Position numbers and translations under genes: made by a program. The notes below the pieces were generated by a model. It was not told the DNA's origin. It made no database searches and saw only the letters and a list, made by a program, of their open reading frames with translations. DNA of 64,000 bases from Hymenobacter lapidiphilus. Lineage in GTDB: Bacteria; Bacteroidota; Bacteroidia; Cytophagales; Hymenobacteraceae. Shown one piece after another: positions 25,417 through 33,251 of the stretch (the stretch's first letter is position 1; the number at the start of each line of letters is the position of its first letter). The stretch spans positions 87,571 to 151,570 of the forward strand of contig NZ_JABKAU010000008.1 in the NCBI RefSeq assembly GCF_013377885.1, read 5' to 3'.

Positions 25417-26463
25417 CTACTGGGCAGCAGCAGTCGGCACCCGCCGGTTCATCACCCGGAACCAGAGCGGGGGCACGGCAGCCAGCAGCAACATGCCGGG
25501 GTAGCCGGTGGGCATCTGGGGCGAGGCCGGCTGGTGGCGCAGGGTGTGGTAGGGCCGCGAGGCCAGGTAGTGATGGTCGGAGTGGCGGGTGAGCTCGTAG
25601 AGCAGGATGCGGCCCACGGCGTGCTCCGAGTTCCAGGAGTGGTGCGGCTGCACCCGCTCGTAGCCGCCGCCGGCCGTGCGTTGGCGCAGCAGGCCATAGT
25701 GTTCCACGTAGTTTACCAGCTGAAACAGCACCGCGCCCACCAGCGCCGCGCCGGCCCAGGCCAGTAGTCCCAGCGGGCCAAAAATCAATCCTGCTACCGC
25801 CACGGCCGCCAGCTGCACCGCCATAAACCGCAGCAACTGGTTCTGGCCGCTCCAGGCCGGCACCTCCAGCCGCCGCAACCGCTCCGCCTCCAAATGCCAG
25901 GCCGAGCGGAATTCTCCCCCCAAAGCCCGCGGCAGAAACTGCCAGAACGGCTCGTTGAAGCGCGAAGTGGCGGGGTCGAGGGGCGTGGCCACGTGGCGGT
26001 GGTGGCCCCGGTTGTGCTCAATGAAAAAGTGTAGGTACAGGGCGCTGCCCAGCAGCACCTGTGCCAGTCGCTGCTCGTAGCCACGGCTGCGGTGCCCCAG
26101 CTCGTGGGCCACGTTAATGCCCAGCGAACCGCCGCAAATGCCCATGCTCAGCACCAACCCCGCCGTTTCCGTGCCCGTCAGTGGTACCCCCGTAACTACG
26201 GCCAGGTACCAAACCAGTAGGCCCACATGCAGCGGCACGCACAGGTACAGCAGCCAGTCGAAGAACGGATGGTGCGGCGCCCCTGCAGTTGCCGGCTCGC
26301 TGCTGACTATGGTACGCGGCGGCACTGCCAGCTCCAGCAGTGGCACCAACCCGAACACGAACAGCGGCGTGAGCCAGGCCCAGGGGCCGCGCCATACAAG
26401 GCCCGCGGCCACGCAGGCCGGCACGAGGTAGGCACACAGGTAGCGAAGGTCGGCGGCGCGCAT
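25417..26463 (-). CDS. alkB: AlkB-type alkane 1-monooxygenase, membrane-bound
   Basis: Integral-membrane di-iron monooxygenase that hydroxylates the terminal carbon of medium-chain alkanes or related chains; 348 residues. All eight histidine-box elements of the family are visible: H120-E-L-G-H124, E149-H150-x3-H154-H155, the NYVEHYGLLR signature (H255) with VQPHHSWNSEH behind it, and R293-H294-S-D-H297-H298. The NYxEHYG and HSWNS segments separate AlkB from fatty acid desaturases. At least five hydrophobic helices alternate with these boxes. The redox partner (rubredoxin) is not nearby. The start at 26463 is chosen; the upstream open frame reaches into the regulator gene. Divergent from a LysR regulator. 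Confidence 0.92.
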   Translation of the reverse strand: MRAADLRYLCAYLVPACVAAGLVWRGPWAWLTPLFVFGLVPLLELAVPPRTIVSSEPATAGAPHHPFFDWLLYLCVPLHVGLLVWYLAVVTGVPLTGTETAGLVLSMGICGGSLGINVAHELGHRSRGYEQRLAQVLLGSALYLHFFIEHNRGHHRHVATPLDPATSRFNEPFWQFLPRALGGEFRSAWHLEAERLRRLEVPAWSGQNQLLRFMAVQLAAVAVAGLIFGPLGLLAWAGAALVGAVLFQLVNYVEHYGLLRQRTAGGGYERVQPHHSWNSEHAVGRILLYELTRHSDHHYLASRPYHTLRHQPASPQMPTGYPGMLLLAAVPPLWFRVMNRRVPTAAAQ

Positions 26464-26562
26464 AAACGGAAGTGTTTGGGAGGCAGAAGGTAAGCAGAAA
26501 TCCAGGCCGCGGCAACGGGGCGGAGCCGCCCGCCCGCGAAACCGCCGTAATTTGCCGCCGCC

Positions 26563-27471
26563 ATGCTCTCTCAAGCCCACGAAGTTTTCCTCGAAGTTGC
26601 CCGCCAGCTCAGCTTTACCAAAGCAGGCCAGACGCTGTTTCTGAGCCAGTCGGCGGTGAGCAAGCGGGTACGGGCGCTGGAGGAGTACTACAAAACGGGC
26701 CTGTTCGAGCGGCTGGGCAACAGCGTGCAGCTCACGCCGGCCGGCGAGCTGCTGTACCAGAAGCTGCTGCTGGCCCGCCAGCTGCAGCACGAACTGCACC
26801 TCGAATTCGCGGCCCTCAGCCCCGCCTTCTCGCCCCCGCTCGATATGGTCATCGGGGCCAGCACCACCATTTCGCTCTACGTGATTCCGCCGGTGCTTTC
26901 GGCTTACCTGGGCCAGTTTCCCAACACCCGGCTCACGCTCAAAAACCGCAACTCCGAAAATATACTAAAGGCCCTGCTCGACCACGAAATCGACCTGGGC
27001 ATCATCGAAGGCATCCACCGCGTCAGCAACGTTACCTACACGCCCCTGCTCACCGACGAGGTAGTAGCAGTATGCTCGGGCCGCAACCCACTGCTGCGTC
27101 AGCCTTTGCTGGCCGCCGACCTGCTCCGCACGCCCGTGGCCCTGCGCGAAGCCGGTTCGGGCACGCTGGCCGTGCTCGAAGAAGCGCTGGCCACCAAGGG
27201 CATCCGCCTCGCCGATTTGCCGGTGAAAGTGCGCCTGGGTGGTACCGAGGCCCTCAAGAACTTCGTCCGCGTGGATACCTGCCTGGCTTTCCTGCCCCGC
27301 CAGGCCGTAACCAAGGAGCTGGCCGCCGGCGAGCTGGTCGAAGTGCCCATCCTCGACCTGAACCTGGTCCGCCACTTTGAGTTTGTGCAGCGCAAAGGCA
27401 CCGAAAACAACCTGCCCTATAAGGCCTTCGTGCAGTTCGCGCGGCGGTATTATGGAGGTACTGGGGGGTAG
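26563..27471 (+). CDS. LysR-family transcriptional regulator
   Basis: A 302-residue regulator. The N-terminal winged helix shows FLEVARQLSFTKAGQTLFLSQSAVSKRVRALE, the canonical LysR helix-turn-helix, and residues about 90-300 form the effector-binding domain (GASTTISLYVIPPVL, LGIIEG, FVRVDTCLAFLPRQAV). It is transcribed away from alkB across a 99-base gap, the usual layout of a LysR regulator and its target, so control of the alkane monooxygenase by a substrate-like effector is a reasonable inference. A palindromic repeat follows the stop. Confidence 0.95.
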   Translation: MLSQAHEVFLEVARQLSFTKAGQTLFLSQSAVSKRVRALEEYYKTGLFERLGNSVQLTPAGELLYQKLLLARQLQHELHLEFAALSPAFSPPLDMVIGASTTISLYVIPPVLSAYLGQFPNTRLTLKNRNSENILKALLDHEIDLGIIEGIHRVSNVTYTPLLTDEVVAVCSGRNPLLRQPLLAADLLRTPVALREAGSGTLAVLEEALATKGIRLADLPVKVRLGGTEALKNFVRVDTCLAFLPRQAVTKELAAGELVEVPILDLNLVRHFEFVQRKGTENNLPYKAFVQFARRYYGGTGG

Positions 27472-27489
27472 AAGCCTGAGAAAAAAACG

Positions 27490-27596
27490 GTCATGCTGAG
27501 CGAAGCCGGAGGCGAAGTCGAAGCATCTCTACCGCTTCGTTGCAGTCGGCAGAGTTAGCATTGCAGTAGAGATGCTTCGACTACGCTCAGCATGAC
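27490..27596. repeat. Palindromic repeat, family A
   Basis: Outer ends GTCATGCTGAGCGAAGCC (27490) and complement ending GCTCAGCATGAC (27596). The left half carries an extra GGAGGCGAAGTCG, the subtype also seen at 43950. Inner motifs are GAAGCATCTCTACCGC and GTAGAGATGCTTC. Confidence 0.93.
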
Positions 27597-27656
27597 GTTC
27601 CTTCTACTAAACACTCGGTATTATTCCAAAACGGCATGGCCTATTCCAAGTAGCCA

Positions 27657-27688
27657 TTTGTTTTCGGCATACAGGGCAGGGAATTTTG
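27657..27688 (+). promoter_or_regulatory. Putative promoter of threonine synthase
   Basis: TTTG at 27657-27660 and GAATTTTG at 27681-27688, 20 bases apart, one base from the TAnnTTTG consensus. The ATG at 27706 would be about 12 bases after the expected transcription start, a short leader. Confidence 0.45.
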
Positions 27689-27705
27689 CGTTCAACTCTC
27701 TGCCT

Positions 27706-28908
27706 ATGAACCCGACTACCGAAACCCTTACCCGCCTGCACGAACTGGAATGCTCCGAGTGCGGCCAGCCCCATTCTGCGCATCGTATGCAGCTTGTGTC
27801 GGAGTGCCACCAGGTGCCGCTGGTGGCCACCTACGACCTTCGGGAGCGGCTTTCCCGTTCCGCCGCCATCAACCCGGCCGATGCCTCTATGTGGCGCTAC
27901 CGGGCCCTGCTGCCCCTGCTCGATGACAAGAACAAGGTGACCCTGGGCGAAGGAATGACGCCGCTGCTGCACCTGCCCACCTTGGGCGGCCGCTACGACT
28001 TGTCCAGCCTCCTGCTCAAGGATGAAGGCCAGAACCCCACTGGCTCGTTTAAGGCCCGGGGTCTGAGTATGGCCGTCTCCAAGGCCAAGGAGCTGGGCGC
28101 TACCGGCTGCATCATCCCGACGGCCGGCAATGCGGGCGTGGCGCTGGCGGCCTACTGTGCCCGGGCAGGTATGCGGGCCGTGGTGGCAATGCCCCGCCAC
28201 ACGCCCAAGGCCTTCAAGGAGGCCTGTTACTGGTACGGGGCCGAAGTGCAGCTCATTGACGGCCTCATCAACGACTGTGCCGCTTGGGTGCGCCAGCGCA
28301 ACGCCAATGGCGAGTTGCTCGACGTTTCGACCCTCAAAGAACCCTACCGCCTGGAGGGCAAGAAAACCATGGGCTACGAGCTGGCCGAACAGCTCAACTG
28401 GCAGCTGCCCGACGTACTGCTGTACCCGGCCGGCGGCGGCACTGGCCTCATCGGTATCTGGAAAGCGTTCCGCGAAATGCAGCAGCTGGGCTGGCTGGCC
28501 CCCGATGCCAAACTGCCCCGCATGGTAGCCGTGCAGGCCGACGCCTGCCAGCCGCTGGTAGCTACTTATACCGGCCAGCAGGCCAACTGCCACGCTTATA
28601 TCGGCCGTCCTTCCATTGCCAACGGCTTGGCCGTACCCCACCCGATGGGCGAGAAAATGATGTTGCGCGTGCTGGCCGAATCCAACGGCACGGCGCTAAG
28701 CATAACCGATGAGGAAATGATAGAAGGTATGCGCGAGCTGGCCCGTCACGAAGGCCTGTTGGTAGCACCCGAGGGCGGAGCCGTCTGGCTGGCGGCCCGC
28801 AAGCTGCTAGCCTCGGGCTGGATTGCCCCCGGCGAGCAAATCCTGCTGCTCAATACCGGCTCGGCCGATAAGTACATGGAAAACGTGGAGGGCCGCTGGG
28901 AGAAGTAG
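27706..28908 (+). CDS. thrC: Threonine synthase
   Basis: PLP-dependent conversion of O-phosphohomoserine to threonine, the last step of threonine biosynthesis; 400 residues. The PLP lysine is K116 in NPTGSFKARGL, preceded by EGMTPLLHLP (82-91) and followed by PTAGNAGVALAAY and the phosphate-binding PAGGGTGLIG. An N-terminal zinc-ribbon-like segment with cysteines at about 16, 19 and 34 precedes the fold, as in many short threonine synthases. No hom or thrB neighbour is present. The start at 27706 is the best ATG after the candidate promoter. Confidence 0.93.
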   Translation: MNPTTETLTRLHELECSECGQPHSAHRMQLVSECHQVPLVATYDLRERLSRSAAINPADASMWRYRALLPLLDDKNKVTLGEGMTPLLHLPTLGGRYDLSSLLLKDEGQNPTGSFKARGLSMAVSKAKELGATGCIIPTAGNAGVALAAYCARAGMRAVVAMPRHTPKAFKEACYWYGAEVQLIDGLINDCAAWVRQRNANGELLDVSTLKEPYRLEGKKTMGYELAEQLNWQLPDVLLYPAGGGTGLIGIWKAFREMQQLGWLAPDAKLPRMVAVQADACQPLVATYTGQQANCHAYIGRPSIANGLAVPHPMGEKMMLRVLAESNGTALSITDEEMIEGMRELARHEGLLVAPEGGAVWLAARKLLASGWIAPGEQILLLNTGSADKYMENVEGRWEK

Positions 28909-29191
28909 CAAGAGTAGCCAGGGACTTAAGGGGGCAGTTGTTTTCCTGGCACGTAAGGCCGCCGGGCTTTGGTTACCCCTACATCGTGCAGGGTAACTAA
29001 AGGATAGGCCAGCTAAGCCCTGTCCCTACCCCGCCCTTCCTGGATTGGGATAAGTATGAAAAATATTAGAGTGATAGAATAAGAGTGGTATCAGAGAAAC
29101 GATGTGGTTTTTTGTGAAAATGTCCTTCAGATTTAAAGGGTTGTATCAATAAAAAGATATTATTTCAGTAATTAGGCCTTGGACAATAGGG
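28909..29191. other. Intergenic region between threonine synthase and ammonium transporter
   Basis: No gene is seen. Around 28972-28997 a weak hairpin (GTTACCC / GGGTAAC) may end thrC transcription. From about 29040 the sequence becomes AT-rich and probably holds the ammonium transporter promoter, but no clean consensus pair was found. Confidence 0.4.
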
Positions 29192-30598
29192 GTGCTTACT
29201 GAAATAAACGTGATAAAGACTCAAACTGCTTCCTTCCGGCCGAGCCGCACCTTACTATTGCTGCTGGTGCTGGTGGCACTGGCCTTCATTGCTGCCTTCG
29301 TGCGGGTGCCGCACCCGGCCGCGGCCCCCGGCTCGCTCAACGGCGCCGATGTTGCCTGGATGCTTACGGCCTCGGCCCTGGTGTTGCTGATGACGCCGGG
29401 GCTGTCGTTTTTTTACGGAGGCATGGTGCGTCCCAAAAATGTTATCAGCACCATGCTTCAGAGCTTTGTGGCGCTGGGGGTGGTATCGGTACTGTTCTAT
29501 TTCGTGGGCTTCTCGCTGTGTTATGGTACCTCCTGGCACGGGCTGATTGGTAATCCGCTCACGTTTGCCCTGTTGCGCGACGTGGGTACGGCTCCTAACC
29601 CGGTATTCGCGGCCGGTATTCCATTCGTGCTCTTCTTCGCCTTCCAGCTCAAGTTTGCCATCATTACGCCGGCTCTCATAACCGGCTCGTTTGCCGAGCG
29701 GGTGCGCTTTAAAGGCTACTTGGCTTTTATGGTGCTGTTCAGCCTGCTGATTTATTGCCCGCTGGCGCACTGGACCTGGCATCCGGAGGGCTTTCTGCGG
29801 CAGTGGGGCGTACTCGACTTTGCGGGCGGTACGGTGGTGCATATTTCGGCCGGTGTTGCGGCCTTGGCCGGAGCCCTGGTGCTTGGGCAACGCTCGGCCA
29901 GCCTGCGGACCTCCCCATTTTCGACGCCCAACGTGCCCTACGTGCTGCTGGGTACGGGTTTGCTGTGGTTTGGCTGGTTCGGGTTCAATGCCGGCTCGGC
30001 GCTGGGTGCCAATGAGCTGGCGGCCCTTTCGTTTGTGAATACCAACCTGGCCTCGGCCGCTGCCCTGCTGGCCTGGGTGCTGGTGGAAGTGGTGCGCGGG
30101 GGCAAGCCAACTGCGGTGGGGGCCTGCACCGGGGCCGTGGTGGGCCTGGTGGCCATCACGCCCGCCGCTGGCTACGTCGATTACGGCCAGAGTATCCTGT
30201 TCGGGGTTCTGGCCGCCCTCATCAGCCACACCGCCGTGCACTGGAAAAACGCCCGTACCACCATCGACGACACGCTCGACGTGTTCCCCTGCCACGGCCT
30301 GGGCGGTATCGTGGGCATGTTGCTCACAGGCATCTTTGCCGATAAGGTAGGCCTTATACACGGTTCGGCCACTACGTTCGGCTACCACGTGCTGGGGCTG
30401 GGTATCGTGGTAGGCTACTCCTTCGGCGGCTCCTGGCTGCTACTCAAGCTCACCGACCGGCTTGTGGGCCTGCGCGTGCAATTGCCCGAGGAAGAACTGG
30501 GCCTCGACCTGAGCCAGCACGAGGAATCGACCTACCACACCGATGAGGAGTTTGAGCGCACTTATCGCCGTGCTATGCCGCAGAACACGGTAGGCTAA
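29192..30598 (+). CDS. amtB: Ammonium transporter (Amt/MEP/Rh family)
   Basis: Inner-membrane ammonium channel of 468 residues with about eleven to twelve hydrophobic helices. Family signatures are TPGLSFFYGGMVRPKNV near residue 66, GTVVHISAGVAALAGA with the first pore histidine, and TLDVFPCHGLGGIVGMLLTGIFA with the second. The C-terminal tail after residue 425 is hydrophilic. The N-terminus before NGADVAWM includes an extra hydrophobic stretch (LLLLLVLVALAFIAAF). Start choice is uncertain: GTG at 29192 or GTG at 29210. No P-II regulator gene (glnK) is next to it, unlike many Amt genes. Confidence 0.95.
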   Translation: MLTEINVIKTQTASFRPSRTLLLLLVLVALAFIAAFVRVPHPAAAPGSLNGADVAWMLTASALVLLMTPGLSFFYGGMVRPKNVISTMLQSFVALGVVSVLFYFVGFSLCYGTSWHGLIGNPLTFALLRDVGTAPNPVFAAGIPFVLFFAFQLKFAIITPALITGSFAERVRFKGYLAFMVLFSLLIYCPLAHWTWHPEGFLRQWGVLDFAGGTVVHISAGVAALAGALVLGQRSASLRTSPFSTPNVPYVLLGTGLLWFGWFGFNAGSALGANELAALSFVNTNLASAAALLAWVLVEVVRGGKPTAVGACTGAVVGLVAITPAAGYVDYGQSILFGVLAALISHTAVHWKNARTTIDDTLDVFPCHGLGGIVGMLLTGIFADKVGLIHGSATTFGYHVLGLGIVVGYSFGGSWLLLKLTDRLVGLRVQLPEEELGLDLSQHEESTYHTDEEFERTYRRAMPQNTVG

Positions 30599-30615
30599 AA
30601 GGCCAACAAGCAAAG

Positions 30616-30678
30616 AGTACAGCAGCCCGCAACTATCGAAGCCCAGCTGGTGCTACAATAGTTGCGGGCTGCTGTACT
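30616..30678. terminator. Perfect inverted repeat, bidirectional terminator overlapping the YggU stop
   Basis: Arms AGTACAGCAGCCCGCAACTA (30616-30635) and exact complement (30659-30678), extended by GCAAAG/CTTTGC with a bulge. The right arm encodes the last residues (YSSPQLL) of the YggU-like protein. Confidence 0.75.
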
Positions 30679-30934
30679 TTGCTAACACCGCCTGAAAATC
30701 CACCTCCGAAAGGCCCCCGATTTCCACTTTCTTGAAGGGCGCAGTGTGGCCGCTGAGCAGCGTAAGGCTGGATTTGCCCACGCCGAACACTTCCGCCAGA
30801 TAAGCCACTAGGCAGGCATTGGCCTTGCCATCCTGGGCCGGGGCATGCAGCCGCACCGTAACGGTGCCGTCGGGGGCAACTGCCAGCTGGTTGTGGCGGG
30901 CGTTGGGCTTGGCTTTCAGATGCAGAACGGGCAA
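30653..30934 (-). CDS. YggU/DUF167 family protein
   Basis: A small 93-residue protein of the YggU/DUF167 family, function unknown. Recognisable segments are LKAKPNARHNQLA, VRLHAPAQDGKANACLVAYLAEVFGV and LTLLSGHTAPFKKVEI, in the family order. The gene is three bases downstream of a small membrane protein gene on the same strand, so they are probably cotranscribed. Its final codons lie inside a perfect inverted repeat that likely ends transcription in both directions. Confidence 0.93.
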   Translation of the reverse strand: MPVLHLKAKPNARHNQLAVAPDGTVTVRLHAPAQDGKANACLVAYLAEVFGVGKSSLTLLSGHTAPFKKVEIGGLSEVDFQAVLAKYSSPQLL

Positions 30935-30937
30935 GGC

Positions 30938-31138
30938 TCAGGCCGGCGAGTTATAAGCGTCGTACACGTTCCAGGCCCAGATGAGGAAAGGCACGATGAT
31001 AGTCCAGACCAGCAGAAAGCTGATGGTACCGCCAACGGCCCAGATGAGAAAGGCCTTCAGAAACTGACCTTTAATAAGCTGGCCTAATCCGGGCACGAAG
31101 ATGGAAACCAGGGCGGGTAGCCCGTACGTCTGTTGCAT
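30938..31138 (-). CDS. Small membrane protein (TM2-like)
   Basis: A 66-residue protein with two hydrophobic helices (FLKAFLIWAVGGTISFLLVW and IIVPFLIWAWNVYDAYN) preceded by LVSIFVPGLGQLIKGQ, a GLGQ motif typical of short TM2/DUF5683-like inner-membrane proteins. Function unknown. The start at 31138 is preferred to the longer frame because the PGLGQ segment follows immediately. Confidence 0.75.
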   Translation of the reverse strand: MQQTYGLPALVSIFVPGLGQLIKGQFLKAFLIWAVGGTISFLLVWTIIVPFLIWAWNVYDAYNSPA

Positions 31139-31218
31139 AGGTGAAGAATGAGGGGGTGAACGGGGACAGGAAGAAGGGAGAACCAAGAGGCAATATGCAT
31201 CAAATCGGCCCACTTTTG

Positions 31219-31986
31219 CTATGTGGCTGGCTGCTCAACATCCCCTTCATGCCTTCCCGCCGGAACCCGCGCCTGCCCGAAGGGGCAGCGCTCCAGCAGC
31301 GTGCAGCGGCCGCAGGCAGGCGTGTGGAAGTAGCAGCACTTCTGGCCGTGGAACATGAATACTTCGTGGTGGTCGTACACCTGCTGGGCCTCCCAGTCGG
31401 GGGGCAGCAGGTTCGCCAGCTGCTTGTGGGCCACTGCCTCGCCTACCTTGGGGCCAATGAGGCCCAAGCGCTGGGCCACGCGGTGGTGGTGGCTATCGAC
31501 GGGCATGGCCGGACGGCGCAGGGTGCTGAACAGCAGCACGGCGGCGCTGGTTTTGGGCCCCACGCCGGGCAGCTGTTCCAGCCAGGCCCGCGCTTCCGGA
31601 ATGGGCAAATCGGCCAGAAACGCCAGGTCGCAGGGGCCGCCTTCGCAGCGCTGGCCCACTTCGCGCAGAATCTGCTGGAGCCGCGGGGCCTTCTGCTCGG
31701 GCCAGGTGCAGGGGCTGATGGCGGCTTCGACCTCAGCCGTAGGCGCATCGCGCACTTCGTCCCAGGTCGGGAAGCGGGCCCGTAGCTGCTGGTAGGCCCG
31801 GTGCGAATCCTGGTTGCGGGTGCGGTGGGAGAGTAGCGAGCTGATTAGCTCGCTGAGCGGGTCTTTGGTCGCAAAAAATGCCACCGGACAGCCGTATTCG
31901 GTGCAAAGCTTCGCGTGGGCCCATAAGGCCAATTCCTGGCGTTCGGCCAGCGCAGGTTCAGTAGCAGAAGTAGGGGAATTTTTCAC
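31219..31986 (-). CDS. Endonuclease III-type DNA glycosylase (HhH-GPD, iron-sulfur)
   Basis: A 255-residue base-excision repair glycosylase/lyase removing oxidised pyrimidines. The helix-hairpin-helix is LPGVGPKTSA (139-148) with catalytic K145, and the catalytic aspartate is D164 in VDSHHHRV. The iron-sulfur site C218-x6-C225-x2-C228-x5-C234 is complete. A further cysteine, C217, precedes it. A 25-residue acidic/serine-rich N-terminus precedes the domain. The gene is downstream of the repeat at 32040-32137 and upstream of the TM2-like gene on the same strand. Confidence 0.94.
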   Translation of the reverse strand: MKNSPTSATEPALAERQELALWAHAKLCTEYGCPVAFFATKDPLSELISSLLSHRTRNQDSHRAYQQLRARFPTWDEVRDAPTAEVEAAISPCTWPEQKAPRLQQILREVGQRCEGGPCDLAFLADLPIPEARAWLEQLPGVGPKTSAAVLLFSTLRRPAMPVDSHHHRVAQRLGLIGPKVGEAVAHKQLANLLPPDWEAQQVYDHHEVFMFHGQKCCYFHTPACGRCTLLERCPFGQARVPAGRHEGDVEQPAT

Positions 31987-32039
31987 CCGCTTTCCTACGT
32001 AGGCTTGCGTTGGCAGTTGCCAGTGAGGAGTTGGTAATT

Positions 32040-32137
32040 GTCATGCTGAGCGCAGCCGAAGCATCTCTCCCGCAATAGTATTCTCACTGCTGGGTTTACC
32101 ACTGCGGTAGAGATGCTTCGACTGCGCTCAGCATGAC
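32040..32137. repeat. Palindromic repeat, family A
   Basis: Outer ends GTCATGCTGAGCGCAGCCG (32040) and complement ending GCGCTCAGCATGAC (32137). Inner motifs are GAAGCATCTCTCCCGCAATAG and GCGGTAGAGATGCTTC. It lies between an exported protein gene and the endonuclease III gene. Confidence 0.93.
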
Positions 32138-32153
32138 GTTCATTCTCTACTTC

Positions 32154-33029
32154 CTACCGGCCGGTGTTGTACAAAAGCACGGCCTGCTTAACGTTGTTCT
32201 GCGACTTGCCCCCGATGGCCAGCGGTACAATGGCCAGCGGAATGGCCGCATACATCAGCGGCGACACCGAGAAGCCGTTGCTGCCGCCCAGGCTTGAGAG
32301 CACGCCTGCCAGCAGCAGGCCGCCCGCGCCCACGTAGCTGAGCGTTGTGAAAGTTTGGTAGCGGCGGGCACTGGCCAGCAGCTGCTGGGCCCCGGCGTTA
32401 TCGGTGGTAGCCAGCTGCAGGTTGCGGATGCTCAGGTCCTCAATCGGGCCATTGTCCTTGCTGAAATACTCGTTGCGCACCGTGCGATAACCGCCAAAAC
32501 CACCGAAGCCGCCGTAGGGGTTGTACCCGTAAGGGCTGTAGCCGCCGGGGCCGATGCCGTTGTTGCTGTATTGTTGTTGCGTGATGGAGTACAGGCTGAT
32601 GCGGCCCACCCGGTCGCGGCGCAGGGTGCTTTCGCGCTTGCTGCGGCCAGGCAGGGTAGTGCGCACGTAAAAACCGCTCTGGTCTTCGTAGTAGCGCACA
32701 TCATTCAGGTCGAGCTTCTGCTGGCCATCAACCAGCAGAAAAGTGCGCCCGAACACCGGACTGCGAACCTCTACATCGTAGCCGCGCAGTACCTGTCCCG
32801 ATTTGAGCCCTACGCTATAGCTGGTGGTGTTGGCGGGCGGCAGCGGAGCCTGGCGCGGGTCGGGGGCCGGTGCAGTTGGGGCTGGGGCCAGCACTGGCGG
32901 GGCTGCGGGGCGGGTGGTATCGGGTGGGGTAGGAGCAGGTACTGTACTCAGCTCGCGGGGTGTTTGCTGGGCCAGCGCCGGTTGTACAAAGGCGCTCAGC
33001 GCCAACAAAGGAAGAAATCGAAGCAGCAT
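32154..33029 (-). CDS. Exported protein, function unknown
   Basis: A 291-residue protein. Residues 1-20 are a signal peptide (LLRFLPLLALSAFVQPALA). A proline-rich linker (PAPTPPDTTRPAAPPVLAPAP) follows, then a beta-rich domain (YSVGLKSGQVLRGYDVEVRSP, TFLLVDGQQKLDLNDVRYYEDQSG), a glycine/tyrosine-rich stretch (GGYSPYGYNPYGGFGG) and two hydrophobic segments near the C-terminus. The order suggests a membrane-associated envelope protein. I recognise no family. A palindrome at 33062-33082 lies in its leader. Confidence 0.7.
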   Translation of the reverse strand: MLLRFLPLLALSAFVQPALAQQTPRELSTVPAPTPPDTTRPAAPPVLAPAPTAPAPDPRQAPLPPANTTSYSVGLKSGQVLRGYDVEVRSPVFGRTFLLVDGQQKLDLNDVRYYEDQSGFYVRTTLPGRSKRESTLRRDRVGRISLYSITQQQYSNNGIGPGGYSPYGYNPYGGFGGFGGYRTVRNEYFSKDNGPIEDLSIRNLQLATTDNAGAQQLLASARRYQTFTTLSYVGAGGLLLAGVLSSLGGSNGFSVSPLMYAAIPLAIVPLAIGGKSQNNVKQAVLLYNTGR

Positions 33030-33061
33030 AAAAGCAAATAACGTAGAAAGCCCGAAAATAC

Positions 33062-33082
33062 GGATAGTGCCTCGCACTATCC
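33062..33082. promoter_or_regulatory. Perfect palindrome in the leader of the exported protein gene
   Basis: GGATAGTGC-CTC-GCACTATCC, perfect nine-base arms, 33 bases upstream of the 33029 start on the minus strand. It could be an operator or a leader hairpin. No T-run follows. Confidence 0.45.
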
Positions 33083-33204
33083 TCCCGGCAAAGCCACCTG
33101 TCAAGCATCGGCTCCGCGGGCACCTGCCCCGCTATATTCATGCCGGGTTGCCCGGCGTACGGAGCCCGCTGCGTGGCTTGGGCGGCCCCGACGGGCGGGC
33201 TGCC

Positions 33205-33212
33205 TATCTTTG
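33205..33212 (+). promoter_or_regulatory. Putative -7 promoter element TATCTTTG
   Basis: Exact TAnnTTTG match 40 bases before the ATG at 33252 of the SpoU methyltransferase gene. It supports that start over earlier in-frame codons. No good -33 TTTG is seen. Confidence 0.5.
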
Positions 33213-33251
33213 GCCCCGCGCGGCACGTTCTGCCGGCTGCTTTGCCTGCTT

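Noticed and set aside
28940..28975. Possible sigma-54 promoter upstream of the ammonium transporter
   Set aside because: TGGCACG is present but the matching TTGC at the right spacing is absent.
30845..31087. Plus-strand open frame across YggU and the TM2-like gene
   Set aside because: It is antisense to two better supported genes and has no domain.
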